Shown one piece after another: positions 42,350 through 55,658 of a stretch of DNA of 64,000 nucleotides (position 1 is its first letter; each line of letters starts with the position of its first letter). Source of the stretch: Brachynemurus nebulosus. Lineage: Eukaryota > Arthropoda > Insecta > Neuroptera > Myrmeleontidae. The notes beneath the pieces are model-generated. The model saw nothing but the letters and a program-made list of their open reading frames with translations, ran no database searches and was not told the DNA's origin. The stretch lies in contig JAPWDM010000072.1 of NCBI GenBank assembly GCA_035578155.1, positions 248,001 through 312,000 on the forward strand, given 5' to 3'. The position numbers were made by a program, and so were the translations under genes.

Positions 42350-43270
42350 AATTTAAGCCAATTTTGATTTAAGAAATTTATTCGTCAAAGTTATTTGTTG
42401 CTATCTGGACCGTTACAGATAAATTTTATACTTTCCATCACTTTATTTATGAAATAATTGTTTTAAAATTATAATTTAACATTTTATTTCGTTGGAAATA
42501 GCTATCAATTTTGTATTCAAATGTTAGATATTTTATTATTTCAACAATTACAACATCCCAAACGAGAATCGTTATAAAAATTATTACATGTTTCTTTGTT
42601 AATAACTAAAATGCGAATATCTATTCAAATCCTTTAATTGTATTTTTTCTTCCCTTTATTTCCGTTTAGAAAAACCAAAAAATGGCTTCTTTTCTTTTAT
42701 TGGATACTTAATTTTTTCTACGTCTTTAGCTCCGCCCATCATGTTAAGATACGCAGTTAGTTTACTAAAATTTCACCTGGCGGCAAATTATAGTTTTAAA
42801 ATTGTACTCTTATGTTACAAAAAAACCGCTAGATGCAACTGGTCGTACCGATCTTGTGAATTTCATATTAGATACTGTTTCCACTAGAAAAAGACAAAAC
42901 GCACCAAACAAGAATTCCCTTTGATGTAGCGACTTTGGTCGGAACACTGACAAACATTAGCAAACAAATGCAAACATTCGTGACGATAGTCTCCACCAAA
43001 GAAATTTAGCAAAATGAATAGAGAAAATGGATGCTGACACACAGGTCGTAATGACATAAATGGCGAATTTTTTACAGTGGCAAATTTAAATAATAAATGT
43101 AATGTTTTGTTTATGTATGAAAAGATGAATTATTATCCTAATTAATCTTTAATTAATAATTTATGGACGAGCTATTTTTATTATAGAATTTAAATCTTTT
43201 TAACCATTACTTATCAAAAAATTGATTTATTTATTATTATTATTATTTTATTTTTATTTTTATTCATTTT
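42350..43270. other. AT-rich stretch, nothing recognised
   Basis: No gene, RNA or transposon end was supported. The part up to about 42,430 may be LTR or leader of the gag-like fragment. Confidence 0.35.
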
Positions 43271-43541
43271 ACCAGGGAAGTGGCCGAGCGTGCTTGTGCA
43301 CTAGCGCTTGCCGACTGGTAGTTCAAGGGCCGGCTATGCTCGTGAAGGTTTTCTGCAGTTTCCCGTCACAACTCCAGATGAATATCGACATAGTTCCTGC
43401 AGACGTACACCTTCCAAATACCAGCCTTCCGCAACCCGACTTTCCTTGTCCTCCATCCACATCAGAAAATGTATAATGTAACGTAAATAATATGTAATGT
43501 TGTTACGTTTTGTACGTTTTCAAAATTAAAAAAAAAAAAAT
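43271..43541 (+). mobile_element. tRNA-derived SINE
   Basis: A tRNA-like head has an A-box-like TGGCCGAGCGTGC (43,281) and a B-box-like GGTAGTTCAAG (43,317), 36 bp apart, as for a leucine/serine-type tRNA. A body of about 200 bp follows and ends in a poly-A tail (43,528-43,540). Such internal RNA polymerase III promoters with a non-coding body and A tail define SINEs. The 84-codon frame crossing it is not a gene. Target duplications are not clear. Confidence 0.65.
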
Positions 43542-44984
43542 AGATAAATAATTTTCAAAGTTAATTTTATTGTACTTGTTTTGTTACCGCCCAGTGTACC
43601 TTCGCTGTTGTACTTTAAGCTGTGTCAAATTTATTACATTTTTTTAAGTTGGCATTAATGCGCGCGTAATGGGTGGATAGTTTTTGGAGGTAATCTACGC
43701 TATATAAGTCAGTTGAATGATAATGTCACATTCATTTTTATTTTTACTTTTTCTGTAATCATTCTGACAAAATTTAAATTGACTAATAGTCATATTTCTT
43801 GCATATTTCTATGTAATTAATTACTACAGTTTTTATACATAGCAAATTTTACTTTACAGTATAAATTATTCTTTTGAAATTAATGATCCAGCATTTTTAT
43901 TCACTAGTAAAATAGTACTCTAAAGGAAATTTAATATTACACGATTACTACTAAAAATTGAAAAGGCTTCATTGTAAAAATGTTACTCGCATATTTGTGA
44001 AATGAAAAATCCGAAGTAGGTTGTACTAAAAATTCGGCATAGTAAATATTTAAATTTTTCTGAAGACCCGTTAATAACTACGACACTGGATTTATATATG
44101 TTAATACCGCTGTATATTTTTTCGAGCTCTAGAACAAATTTATGCTATATCAATTTAAATTTTTTCTCTACCGATTGTATACCCGAAACCCCTGGTGGAT
44201 TTTTCAAAATTACGTTCAGTTCCTTAGTAATTAGGCTTTACTACAATCCTTTCTAAAGTGAAATTTTAATAAAAAAGTTGTGAAGTTAATGTTTAAATCT
44301 TTAAATATTATTTTTATCGTAGCCTAGGTAATCTATTGTTTTTCTTTCTTTTGTTTCCGTTTATTATTAAATGAGTATTTTTGATAGGTATATCAACTTT
44401 TATCGTGAATATATCAACCTCCATAAAGAATATTGTGAAGATTTTGACTGGAGATGTTGAGATGATGAAGCATCTAAGGAATAAATTTACAATGTTTCAC
44501 TAAATTCTGTCCAGTGGTTTTTGTGTCAACCGTGTCCATCAGTCCATGGAAAACCTAACATCATTTTATTATATAAATTCGATGTAACTTCCAGTTTACA
44601 TTTTTTTACATAGTTATAATAAAAAATATAGATGGTTCATTTAAAAAAAAAGTTTTTCACAATAAACAAAAAAATATTTAAAAAATGCTTTGTGTGACCA
44701 TCCTGTATCATGTCAAGGAAGCTGAAATGCCACTGTCAGATAGCATATTAATAACAATTCCCAGCGAATTCAAATTTGTTGTTAAAAACATTTAAAATAG
44801 CAAAGTTGGTGTCAACTTCCGGTATAATCGGAAGTGGCAGCAAGTTAGAAATATTTTAATTAAAATCTTCATATTTGGAAACTTCTAAAACCAAATTTTC
44901 AAAAATCTTTTTTATTTAGAAGACCATAATCTTTTAATGGAGATTCTTTTTGAATCATCCTGTACATAACCATTTGGAAGATCA
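43542..44984. other. Unassigned stretch with old dispersed repeats
   Basis: No coding signal. The part near 44,085-44,230 (ctggatttatatatgtta ... tcaatttaaattttttctct) is a diverged copy of a unit seen again near 45,515-45,680, so at least some of this is old repeat. Confidence 0.4.
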
Positions 44985-45115
44985 CATTAAAATGTGGTTA
45001 AGATTGATCGAGAGGTTAATATCTATATTCCCTGTAAATTTCAACTCAATAGCTTCAGTAGTTTTTGAGTGAAATCGGTTCGTACAAACAGACAAACAGA
45101 CAGACAAAAATTATT
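44985..45115 (+). repeat. Dispersed repeat end with CAGACAGACA tract
   Basis: The block runs through tagtttttgagtgaaatcgg and a (cagaca)n-like tract (acaaacagacagacaaaaat). This kind of sequence is commonly found at ends of interspersed repeats in arthropod genomes; I cannot name the family. Confidence 0.4.
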
Positions 45116-45789
45116 TTAAAGTTAGATTTGCTATATATATCGAATTTGCTAACTGAAAAACATATTAATACCCAAAAATTCGAAAATCACAGACAGACCC
45201 ATCTATTTTATTTATAGGTATTGATTTTTGTTTAAATATTAACTGTAGAGTATAAATACAATAAATAAAAACGATATAAAAAGTTACTTTTAAAGATATT
45301 ATAGTTAAGTAAAATATTGAGTGCATATGTAAGATTTTAGATTGATTTGAGCTTTTAGATTTAACGTAACGGCATTTAGCAAAAACAGGTAAACTAGTAT
45401 TTTTCATGTAGTTTTCATATTTGATATTAGTATTTTGACTGATCGAACCATATTCACCCTATTTCAAAATTTACCCTCAGTTTTATAGTCAAGGCCCCTC
45501 CAGTAAGTCCGACCCTGGATTTGAGTACATCAGTAGAAAGATCTTTCAAAATGAAGGGTTGTGTCAATTTAAACTTTTTTTCTATCTATTATAGTTTTCA
45601 AGTAATTTAACAAAATTAAATTTTTACCCCAACTTTGGGGGTGGATTTCACCCCATAAATGGCGTTTTTGGATGATAAAGAAAAATATGGTCTGTTATTT
45701 TTCTGTGTTCTACACACCTACCAAGTTTCATAAAAATTGGGAATTATCACTTCAAGACCTTTACTTGTCAGTAGGACAGTACAGTTCAC
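45116..45789. other. Unassigned stretch with second diverged repeat copy
   Basis: No gene. 45,515-45,760 (ctggatttgagtacatca; gggggtggatttcacccc; caagtttcataaaaattgg) is the partner of the copy near 44.1 kb and looks like an old dispersed repeat. Confidence 0.4.
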
Positions 45790-48060
45790 CTATACCGGCA
45801 TTATGCAAGGTATTAGGCTCTGTGGAAGGGTAATGTGCCAAACCAATCTGTAAAAGTACCGTAGTACATTCACGGACGGGTTTGTCACATCACTCCTTAT
45901 ATTGTTGTTATTGTTGCTTGAAACGGGGTGTTACGCGTCTATTTTGGTGTACACTGGGTCGTACAACGAGACTTTTGTGGGAGCGTAGCTGTTGGCTCAA
46001 TGATAGACGGCTGTGAAAGCCTAGTTCGTTTTCGTGTCCTCAGAGGATAGGTAAGATTAGGGACAGAGGGAAGGGAAAGGACTGTTTGTGTTTGTGTGTG
46101 TGTTCGTGTATGTGTGTGGATGTGTCGTTCTATTTTACGTTTCTTGGTGTAAATGTGTTCTGGTTCATCAAATTGCTCATTAAGATCGGATGTTCCTGGA
46201 ATTGCGCGTTTAGATGATACAGAGGTTGGCGGACCTTGTGTGTTATTGAGTTGGGGAGGATTGTGCACCAGAGCGGTAACAGTGACAGTGCGGCAATTGA
46301 TCGACCGTCCCTCTTCATCAGACGAATCTAGATCTGTATGTGTGTTAAGTGTTTGTGTTTCAGTGTAGTGTATTGTGTGTTTATGTATGTGTGTTGTGTT
46401 TCTGTAGGATGAGTGTCAGTGTGTTGTTCGCTCACTGTACATGGCTGAGATGGAGTATAAGCAGATCTTGTGCTTCCACATATCGCAGTCAGATTCGTAT
46501 TACTGAGGAACTTCCGTACTATACGACACGTGTTTATGATCACTGCCTTTTTCATAGTGACATATGTGTATTTTGGGAGACCCAAGTGGCTCAAACTATT
46601 GTGTAGTGTGTGTGGAATTACCCCAGTGGCACTGAGTACTATTGGAACAGTGTGGACATGTTCCATTTGCCATTGTTGTTTTATTTCGGCTGCGAGGTCA
46701 GTGTATTTATCCAATTTAACTCCGTGTGTTTATTGTAAGTTGTGTGTATTTGGAACCGCAATATCGATCAGATAGGTTGTCTTAGTTTTTTTCATTACGA
46801 GAGTGATATCTGCTCGATTATGATTTATGGTCTTATCTGTAATAGTCGACCGATTCCAGTAAAATCTACAGGAGTCATTCTCCGCTACTACTTTTGGTGT
46901 AACCTTGTAGTAAGGTGTTTTATCGATTATAAGGTGGTGCTTAACCGCTAGTTTCTGGTATATAATTTTGCCAACCTAGTCGTGACGGTGTTTGAATTCA
47001 GACTGAGCGAGCTGAGTACAGGTAGCTGTGATATGTTGGATCGTTTCGGGTTTAGAATGGCATCTCCGACATGAGTTAAATGTTATTGGCGAGTCACGAA
47101 GTATGTATTTTGAGTAATTCTTTGTATGAATTACTTGACCTTGTATAGGCACCATGAATCCTTCAGTCTCCGGGAAAAGACTTCCTTGACTCAACCAGGC
47201 GTGCGACGCTGCTTTGTCGACGTTACTCTGGTTAAGATCATGTGGATGTCTTCCATGTAGAAGTTTGCGGATCTGTTGCTGGATTTTGTCCTCCTTCGTG
47301 ACCAAAGGGAAAAAAAATCTGACTTTTCTGTGTATGAGAGGTTTAATAGCGTGTATGCCTTGTCCGCTTGGATTATTGCATTGTGTAAGTGTGATGCGTG
47401 TGTTTTGGTGTGAAAGTATTCTCGCAAGTTATGAACCTGTTTATTATGCGTGTTCCTTATGTCTATAAGACCTCGACCCCCCTCGGCTCTTGGCAGCGTC
47501 AGTCGTTCTATCGCTGCTTTGGGATGATGAATTTAGTATTTGGTCATAAGGACGCGGGTTTTGATATCGATGTTTGTCAAGTCCGTAGGCGTCCATTTGA
47601 TTACCCCAAATAAGTACGTTAGCACCAGAACTGTGTTAATTGCCTTTATGGTTTTCTTTCCATCAAGGTGGGTGTTCAGGAATCTCCGTACACGAGTTAA
47701 ATATATATAGAGATCTCGTGAAACTTCCTTGGAAAGTCCCAGCAGCTGCTGTAATGGATGTTTAGTAGCTGGATAGATCTTTATATCATCCATGTACATC
47801 AGATGTGAAATGGTATGGCGCAAATTCGTTTACGTACCTACATTATAACCGTATTTGGGTTCATCTAACAGGCGAGAAAGTGGATTCATTGTAAAACAAA
47901 ACTATAATGGACTCAATGAGTCGCCTTGGAATATGCCGCGTCTTACTTGAATAAGGTCGCTTGTTGTTTTTTCATTACCAATACTCAAATGTAAGGTCGT
48001 ACGCCAGTCGGACATGATCGAAGTTCATGATACTTGGGTGTATTTTGTACAGCTCCAATA
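45790..48060 (-). pseudogene. R2-superfamily non-LTR retrotransposon, 5'-truncated
   Basis: Minus strand, 5' to 3': reverse transcriptase pieces (RRGIFQGDSLSPL near 47,930; HLMYMDDIKIYPATK near 47,790), a spacer, a CCHC motif CRRCHSKPETIQHITATC (about 47,070-47,020), then a restriction-like endonuclease region (NRADITLV and TYLIDIAVP, about 46,840-46,760) and a C-terminal extension to 45,939. RT, then CCHC, then PD-(D/E)XK endonuclease is the order in R2, R4 and NeSL clades, which insert at specific targets. Several frameshifts and stops and the missing RT N-terminus show it is dead. 45,790-45,938 is probable 3' UTR. Confidence 0.8.
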
Positions 48061-49559
48061 CTCTCCGTAACCAGGAGTTGTAGCGTAAAAAAAATTTAAA
48101 AATAATATAAAAAATATTAAAATAATAGGGCAATGAGGTTTTATGGGAAGGCCTTCGCTATTTGAATTAAAAATAATAAGGCTATGGGGGTTTTCGGCTA
48201 CTTAAATTGCTAATGTCAAATGAAAAAAGCAAAGGGGTTCCTAATAGGGGCCCCTGGATATTAGAAACTCGCGCGCTAGTGGAAATTTGGTGCCTGTCCA
48301 GAGGTAAGTTGTGGTACACAGTCATCTATTAAAATTTTGCGTTTAGCGGAGCAAGTTTTACTGTAATACATTTTGAAATATAATAATTTTACTTTGAATG
48401 AAATATTTTGTTAAGTTAAATTTTTTTTAATCCTTTAAATTGAGAAATGGCAAATGACTGAGAATTGATTAAATCTTATGGTAGAATGAAATAAAATTAC
48501 TAGGGCGTGATATTGGATAAGTTGTTTTTTTCAAAATGACGCCCGCTGTAAGGGTTGATTTGGCCCTGTAGAGATATACTCACATGTAGGTAACAACAAA
48601 CAGACTAAACGGTTTATGTACGAAATTAAGAATTGTCAAAGAAAATACACCGTAATTAAAATATTATTAAACTATCTTTAAATTTAAATAAATGATTTTT
48701 ACACTTCGAATAAATTACCAAGAATTAATAACAAACATGACTAGAATATTTTGAATAAAGTGGTTTAAAACAAACATGAACGAAAATATTTAAAATTAAC
48801 CTCAAAATGAGATCGTACAACTGTTAGTGTTTCTACATTATATTGCATTGCTATGTGTAATTTAATTCCCTTTTTAAAATTGAATATGGTATGAAATCAA
48901 CTGAATAAAATAACATTATTATGAATAAACTCAAAATTAATTTAAATGTGATATACGAAGTTAGATATTTGAATGAATATTACAATAACTAATTGTGCAT
49001 GATTACGTTTGTGATATTTCGAAATTTAAATTTTGAAAAATGCAATATACTTTAGACATTGATTTAAAACAAATTATCAACATGAATAAATACGAGTGCA
49101 TTGAATAAGATCCAATCTAAACTTGAATTTTACTTTGTTTAATTTTTCATTTTTTATTTTTTAAAAAAGAAAAAAATAGAATATTTAAAATATTACTTAT
49201 CTTTAGCGCAGAGTTGAAATTTTCTAATTTTAATAATGATTGTAAAAAATTGTTTTAAAAATGATCCCATTGTGCGAGATTAGTTAAACTATATAATTAA
49301 AAATTATTTCGTTTTTGATAAATTTTTTTTTTTTTTTGGCTTAAATAAAGTTTTCATGACGAGGTTCACCGTAATCCCGTTTTCGAAGTAATCATTTAAA
49401 ATTGTGAATGTTATATTTTTTGAAGAAGACGCTACTAGTCGAAGTTTGCATACGTTACATAAGTTACTTTGTTAAACTTTAATGAATCGACCAATAAGAT
49501 TTTGTTTTGTGAAACATTACCTTATTTGGTTTATACGGAAGATAGCGAAAAAACATTAA
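48061..49559. other. AT-rich stretch; LTR/gag of Gypsy #2 not found
   Basis: Two diverged direct copies of about 50 bp (aataatagggcaatgagg; aataataaggctatgggg) lie at 48,115-48,215. Beyond this there is no coding signal. The 5' LTR and gag of the downstream Gypsy should be here if complete, but neither could be recognised. Confidence 0.4.
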
Positions 49560-52500
49560 GAAAACATACGCACTAAAATTAATAAAAATAAAAATTTTGG
49601 AGGTGCGGGGAAATTTTTCAAAAATTCAAATGGGACGCTGAAAGACGTACAAAAAGGACCTCTAGCAAAATTGAAACCAAAACAAGACGTTCAAGCATAA
49701 AACAGGTCCGAAAAACACCGAGACTATTGTACTACTGGATGAGGAATTGGAGATACCATCACGATCTGAATGTACAACACGGGCAAAATTTAAAAATAAA
49801 TTTTCAAATGGGACCTGTATACTAGTGGAACCGGGAGAAATTTTAATTCATGGTGTTATGGCAGCTAGGGTAGCAGCTCGGGAGTAAGCAATGGAAATCA
49901 AATTTTTGTTCGACTTATCAGTCAGTTTCAGTCAGTTACTATCGGAGCTAAAACGCCTGTTGGGGTGGCACAAGAATATACTGATGAAACATACAACATA
50001 ACAATGAGTAACGAACAACGGGAGGCACATGTACTACATGTAGAGTCGGGGTCATCATTAAGTGAACAGGTCGACTTAAAACATTTACAACCTGAAGATC
50101 GGGACAAAGTTTTAAATCTTTTAATGGAGTATTAGGATATTTTCTACACAGAGGGCACTAAACTGGGAACTACGAAGGGAATAAAACATCGGATTATTAC
50201 TGAGAATATACATCCAATTGCGAGGCGACCAGGGTACCTCAGGCACAACGGGAATTATTACAACAGATCAATGAGATGTTGGAAGATGGAATTATTACGC
50301 CATCAACTTCACCATGGTCTGCACCTGTTGTCATTGTACCAAAGAAATCCGATGATGGGCAACCAAAAATTAGAGTTTGTGTCGACTACCGAGAACTCAA
50401 TTTTGTGACAAAGAGGGATTTTTATCCGCTTCCAAGCATGCAGGAAACATTTGATATGTTGTCCAATTCTAACTTGTTCACTACTTTGGACTTATCTTCT
50501 GGGTACTGCAAGTAGCTGTTGCGGAGGAAGACCAAGAGAAGACCGGGTTCAGTACTTTTGAGGAGCATTATCATTTCCGAAAAATGTCGTTCGGATTGAA
50601 AAATGCGCCGAGTACGTTTCAGCGGCTTATGGATACAATCTTGGCAGGGCTCGTGGGACACACATGTTACGTATATTTGGATGATGTGATCATATTCAGC
50701 ACAAAAGGGATCGACGAACATCTTTCACGGTTTAGGGATGTCTTCGATTGTTTACGGGAAGCAAATTTGAACTTAAAACCAGAAAAGTGCAAATTTCTAC
50801 GGGAACAAACGAAATATTTAGGGCATATTATTTCCAGGAACGGGGTACAGCCACATACACAGAAACTGTCAGCTGTAAGGGATTATCAGAGACTTCAGAG
50901 TGTTAGGGACGTTCGTGCATTTCTTGGACTGACAGGCTTCTACAGAAAGTTCATTCCAGATTTCGCTCGAATTGCCAAAGCACTTACTACTTTGACGAAA
51001 AATATACCAACTTTACATGGACAGAAGAAGCCAAAGGGGCATTCAATACATTGAAAGAAATTCAGTGTAAGGAACCGGTCTTAGCGTACCCAGATTTTAA
51101 CAAGCAGTTTATATTGACAACAGATGCGTCGGGATATGTTATCGGGGCTATTTTGAGTCAAGAGTACGAGGGACACGAACGACCAATTACGTATGCTAGT
51201 CGGCAGTTAAGTAAGGCTGAATGCAATTATTCGACCACTGAGCGCGAATGTTTATCTGTGGTCTGGGGTGTCAAACATTTTCGTTGTTATCTATACGGGC
51301 GACCTTTTAATCCAAGTTCTAGACTGGCAAGATGGGCATTAACACTGGCTGAGTATGAATTTGAAATTATTCACAGACCAGGGAGGAAAAATGGGAATGC
51401 AGATGCACTGTCGAGGATACCAGCACCAAATATAAGCGTCAATCAAGCGGAGATATAATACGAGCTATTTTCGGATAGAGAAACATTTAAAAAGGGACAA
51501 CAACGGGATCCATTTATACAAGAAATTATCCGGAAATTGGGATAAAATAAAGAAAACGAGTTTTACTACTTAGACGAGGATGGAATTTTGTATAAAAAAG
51601 GGTTATCACCGAACGACACGATAGACTAGTCGCTCTGGCAAATATGGTTCGGGAAGTTATACGGACATATCATGCAGCACCTTATTCAGAACATCAGGGC
51701 TATGAACAGACACTAAGTTTCATAAGGGATAAATTGTATTGGGTAAATATGGCTAAAGATGTAAAGAAAATGTGTGAAGAATGTGTTTCGTGTGCTCAAA
51801 GGAAAACAAAATCTACGAAATCAGCACCACTTTTAAAACTACCAGCAGTAGAGGCACCATTCGAACGGATCGCAATGGTTATTGTGGGATCACTTGTAAC
51901 TTCTATGCGGGGAAATAAATATATTTTAACATGTCAAGACTACTTTACTCGATATCTGGAAGCGATACCATTATCGGATCAGAGGGCTAATACCGTGGCA
52001 AGGGCTTTCGTCGAGAACATCATTACCAGACACGGGGTGCATCAAAGTTAATGAAGGCAATTTGTCAAATTCTCGGGATTTAGAAAATTCAAACAACACC
52101 GTACCATCCATAATCAAATGGTATGATTGAGCGCAGTCACCAGGTCATCAAAGATATGCTATCTCACTATATTAGTGACGAGAGAGGGATGAGTGGTTAC
52201 CATTCGTGGTTATGGCGTATCGTAGTCACATACAGAGTGCAACGGGTGAAACTCCATTCTTTTTACTATACGGAAGGGATATAGAACTGCCTTATGACGA
52301 AATCATTAAACCACATCGAGTAACGGCAGATTGTAGTGAAAATTATGCGGCGGAGTTAATCCAAAGGCTTAATCAAGCATACACTCGGGTGACAGAACAT
52401 CTAAAACAAGTGACAGAAAAACAAGTGGTTCGGTATAATCAAAAAACAAAAGAAGTTACATATCAACTAGGTGATAGGGTATATCTACACGATACATCTG

Positions 52501-52925
52501 CTTGTATTAAAGGATTTAAAAAGTTAGCAAAACCATGGGTTGGGCCATTCAGAATTGTTGGGATAAAGGGACCGGTCACATACAAGATAAAAGAGATTTA
52601 TGGGCGTAGACAATTTATCGTACATGCAAACAGATTGAAACTGAGAAATAATCAGGGCGATGAACCAAGAAATAATCAGGGTAACCAATTGGATGCAAAT
52701 CGAGTAAATGATACACATAGAGTGCAACTGGATGAAGATTGTCTATTACAAGTTCGAGTCATCTTACAACCAAACGTCGCTCCGGGTCAAGATGAGCAAG
52801 TAGAACCAGAAGAACGGGAACAAGAAATAGTAAACAAGCCAGAACCAGATGATGTACGACATTACCATACACGTAACCGTGGTCCAATCGAGGATCAACC
52901 GTGGGTTTTAGATCGAGCAATATAA
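49560..52925 (+). pseudogene. Gypsy #2 pol, heavily broken
   Basis: Remains of a Ty3/Gypsy pol follow in order: linker (VEPGEILIHGVMAARV near 49,825), reverse transcriptase (MLEDGIITPSTSPWSAPVV near 50,276; CYVYLDDVIIF near 50,665), RNase H (TTDASGYVIGAILSQ near 51,118), H2C2 finger (HAAPYSEHQGYEQ ... CVSCAQRK) and integrase C-terminus (SATGETPFFLLYGRD near 52,230). Breaks include a stop at about 50,133, slips near 50,240, 50,515 and 51,030, loss of the RNase H TDH block near 51,305 and loss of the integrase DQG block near 52,050. The C-terminal 239 codons are open and end at 52,925. Confidence 0.9.
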
Positions 52926-53222
52926 AACTAATAATTACGGCGTACACTGTGAAAAATTATTTTTCAAAACTTTCAAATCTAAGTGCACATAACGAGGGTC
53001 TACTGTACTGTTTAAAATTTCAAAAATTACTGTCTTAAAAAAAATTAATAAATAAATTAAAATTTTTTTTTAAACTAAATATATTAGCATTAACTTACGG
53101 GGGCGTACTGTACTAAAAGTTTATTAACAACATTGATAAAGAAAACAAATAATTTTAATACACCATATAAAAATATTTTCGGGTATCTCAAAATTGTGTT
53201 ATCATCTTTATAAGACATCAAA

Positions 53223-54782
53223 ATGGGACAGTGGTTAAAACTAATCATTGTGTTACTGATAATCAGGTACAGTGCGGCAATTATAGTGTATGACTGTCGG
53301 GGACCCAACACTAACATATCAGTGATATCGGTTAAAGACATTGCTCAGTGTCCGGATCCAAAAAATGACTATACAGAGGTGCGAAAAGACATTCAAATAA
53401 TACAAAAAAATGTCTGGTCGAAATGACACGAATTATATAACGTTGCGGAATGTTTAGTCATGTATCGGCGGTACCACAAGGACTTTTAAGTTATGTACAT
53501 CGGGACGGGCCAGAGGAATGTAAAAATATTCATCGAACACAATCGTTTTACGGGTTCAAAGGACATATAATCGGGAATATACAAGCAAATGCTACTACGG
53601 TCACGAGTATAACATTAGCGGGCAGTGTTACGGTCGATGGGCAATGTAAGGGTACAACGTACACTGAAACCTCATTTACCTGGAAAGACGTTATTGTACT
53701 AGCAACAGTCAAAATTAGTACATTTGATTATCAGACTACTGTGAAATTGGCAATCGACGAAATTGTATTAAAGGGTGGTGTCACATGTTCTTATGTTTCG
53801 GGTTACTGTATGGATACCGAAATTGGCGAAACTGTATGGTAGCGCGGATCTAAAATTTCGCCTAGGACGAAGTTTTACATCCGTCGGAGGTGGCGTATTT
53901 GAAGGACCGTATCAAAATGTTTCCCCGATGAAAATCAAGGCTGGTTCATGCGAAATAATATATAGAAGCTTACTTTACTATAGTAGTAGCCGGCTTTGCA
54001 TATAGAAAGAACGGGAAAATTAGGGAAAAGGCGGTTGGATAAGAGGAAGGGAATTTTCACTATGCATTTACTAAATTCAAACTATTACACACGTTTATCT
54101 TATTGCACTATTTAATTTAATAATTATGCGTCTACTGAATTCAAAAATATTACACACGACCAAAAAAAATGCGTCACGTATAAAAATGGTTAGAACCACA
54201 CCGTACAAAAGAAAAATAAGGACTCTATCGACTTTTTCCAAAAAAGCGTTTTTATTTCTTTTATTTTTATCAAAACTATATTTCTAATGTGATACAAGTG
54301 AATTCAAGCAAACCTTTCATAACCGACTCAATCGTCGTATGACATCTATCTGTATATTGTAAATGTATCGATGTAATGATTGATTATCTATCATTACGTA
54401 CTCAAATTAGTGCGGATATGCAACAATTATGAAAATAAGTTAACGTCAACCTTTTGTGACAAGATGGCGCTAACACTGTATGTGAAGTTGGTATGCGTGG
54501 ACAATGCGACAGCAGGGCCTATCACATTTTGTACGAAGGGAGTTCAAGTTTAATCACGACAAACATATCACACAAATTTTTGGACACACAGTACATTGTA
54601 GTAGAATAACAGAATCGGGTATTCGCAATTACATAAAGGAAAAAATCATTCGTTTGTTATCAAGAAGCATGAGGAACCGAGCATCCAAAATTGATGGTGA
54701 TTGAGCGTGAAACGTATGGGTATAAATTTCGAATGAATGAACAGTTGGGATCAGAGAACGTCGATTTGTTCACTTATATAAA
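53223..54782 (+). pseudogene. env: Envelope-like glycoprotein of Gypsy #2, first part
   Basis: The gene starts with a signal-peptide-like segment (hydrophobic residues about 6-19 after MGQW) and continues with cysteine-containing ectodomain sequence in at least three frames; breaks lie near 53,424, 53,840 and 53,960. Further pieces of the same style run to 54,782, where Gypsy #3 is inserted. The cysteine pattern and the post-pol position mark an env. It is unlike the F-type env of Gypsy #3 and reminds me of the glycoproteins of chuvirus-type negative-strand viruses that insect retroelements have captured; this last point is tentative. Non-functional here. Confidence 0.6.
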
Positions 54783-55330
54783 TGTGGTGACACACAATGA
54801 TTAGAAAGTCACATAACATCAAACTTTCCATTCACCCTCTAATCATCAAGACTTCTGGCGCCTTCATTAGCGATAATTTGGAAACAAAAGAAATCCAAAG
54901 GACAACATTCTTTTGTAGAAAGTCAATTAATTTTAATATAAATAGAGTACACCAAAACCATTGTAACACACTAATTAAAATAACGTCGTAATGTTAATTT
55001 TGTAATTGACTATTTTTATTATTAATAAATCTATTGTTGAAAATTATTCAAATCTTTTTATTTCCTAATATAAAAACTTCAATTCAGTGAAAAAAGCAAG
55101 TAAAGTCATTTTTATTTAATTAAATCAAAGTACGTTTTTATTAATTTAACGTAAATAAATTAAACCAAAATCAAAGTACGTGTTTCTTAATTCGACGTAA
55201 ATCAAATTGAGTGGCGATCCTCATTGAGAACTTGTTCTCAAAATTATCAAAAACCCATTTATAATATTTGGAGTCATCATCGGAGCCAAGTCGCGACGAG
55301 TTCAATCAACGTTACTTCGGTGGCACGACA
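54783..55330 (+). repeat. Gypsy #3 5' LTR
   Basis: Starts TGTGGTGACA and ends GGCACGACA. It matches 62,172-62,720 at about 98% by eye, with one indel near 54,943. Confidence 0.93.
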
Positions 55331-55347
55331 CAAGTATTATTAAAAAT

Positions 55348-55365
55348 TGGCGATCCTGCCAGGAT
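55348..55365 (+). other. Gypsy #3 primer-binding-site-like sequence
   Basis: TGGCGATCCTGCCAGGAT begins 17 bp after the 5' LTR. The TGG start and position are right for a tRNA 3'-end complement; I cannot say which tRNA. The gap from the LTR is larger than usual, so the LTR end might be set slightly differently. Confidence 0.45.
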
Positions 55366-55658
55366 TCATCAAGCTCAACGCAACATTGGACCATCACTTT
55401 ACTTGGAAATTGGTAATTGGTTGGACAAGCAGATTAGAAGCAGCCCTCAACCAAACCATAAAGGACTTCAGAGAATAAAAGAAAAAAGAGGAGCATCAAA
55501 ACCGTAAGTCTTTCAATTTTGTATGTTTTGTTTGACTTTCCATTATTGATTCCTCAACTAAGAATAATTTTTCAACAAACCCAAAACCCAGAACCCATCT
55601 ATCAACATCTTCACTTGACAATTTGGTATCTTATTTTTCTCAATTAAAAATAAGCACA

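Noticed and set aside
43281..43327. Functional tRNA gene
   Set aside because: Only A- and B-box-like words are present; no cloverleaf stems or anticodon arm can be drawn, and a SINE body follows.
43690..43715. TATATAAG plus TCAGTT as a promoter
   Set aside because: The two elements are nearly adjacent instead of about 30 bp apart and no gene follows.
46349..46775. Plus-strand ORFs with Cys/Val-rich peptides
   Set aside because: Antisense to the R2-like endonuclease region and its TG-rich extension.
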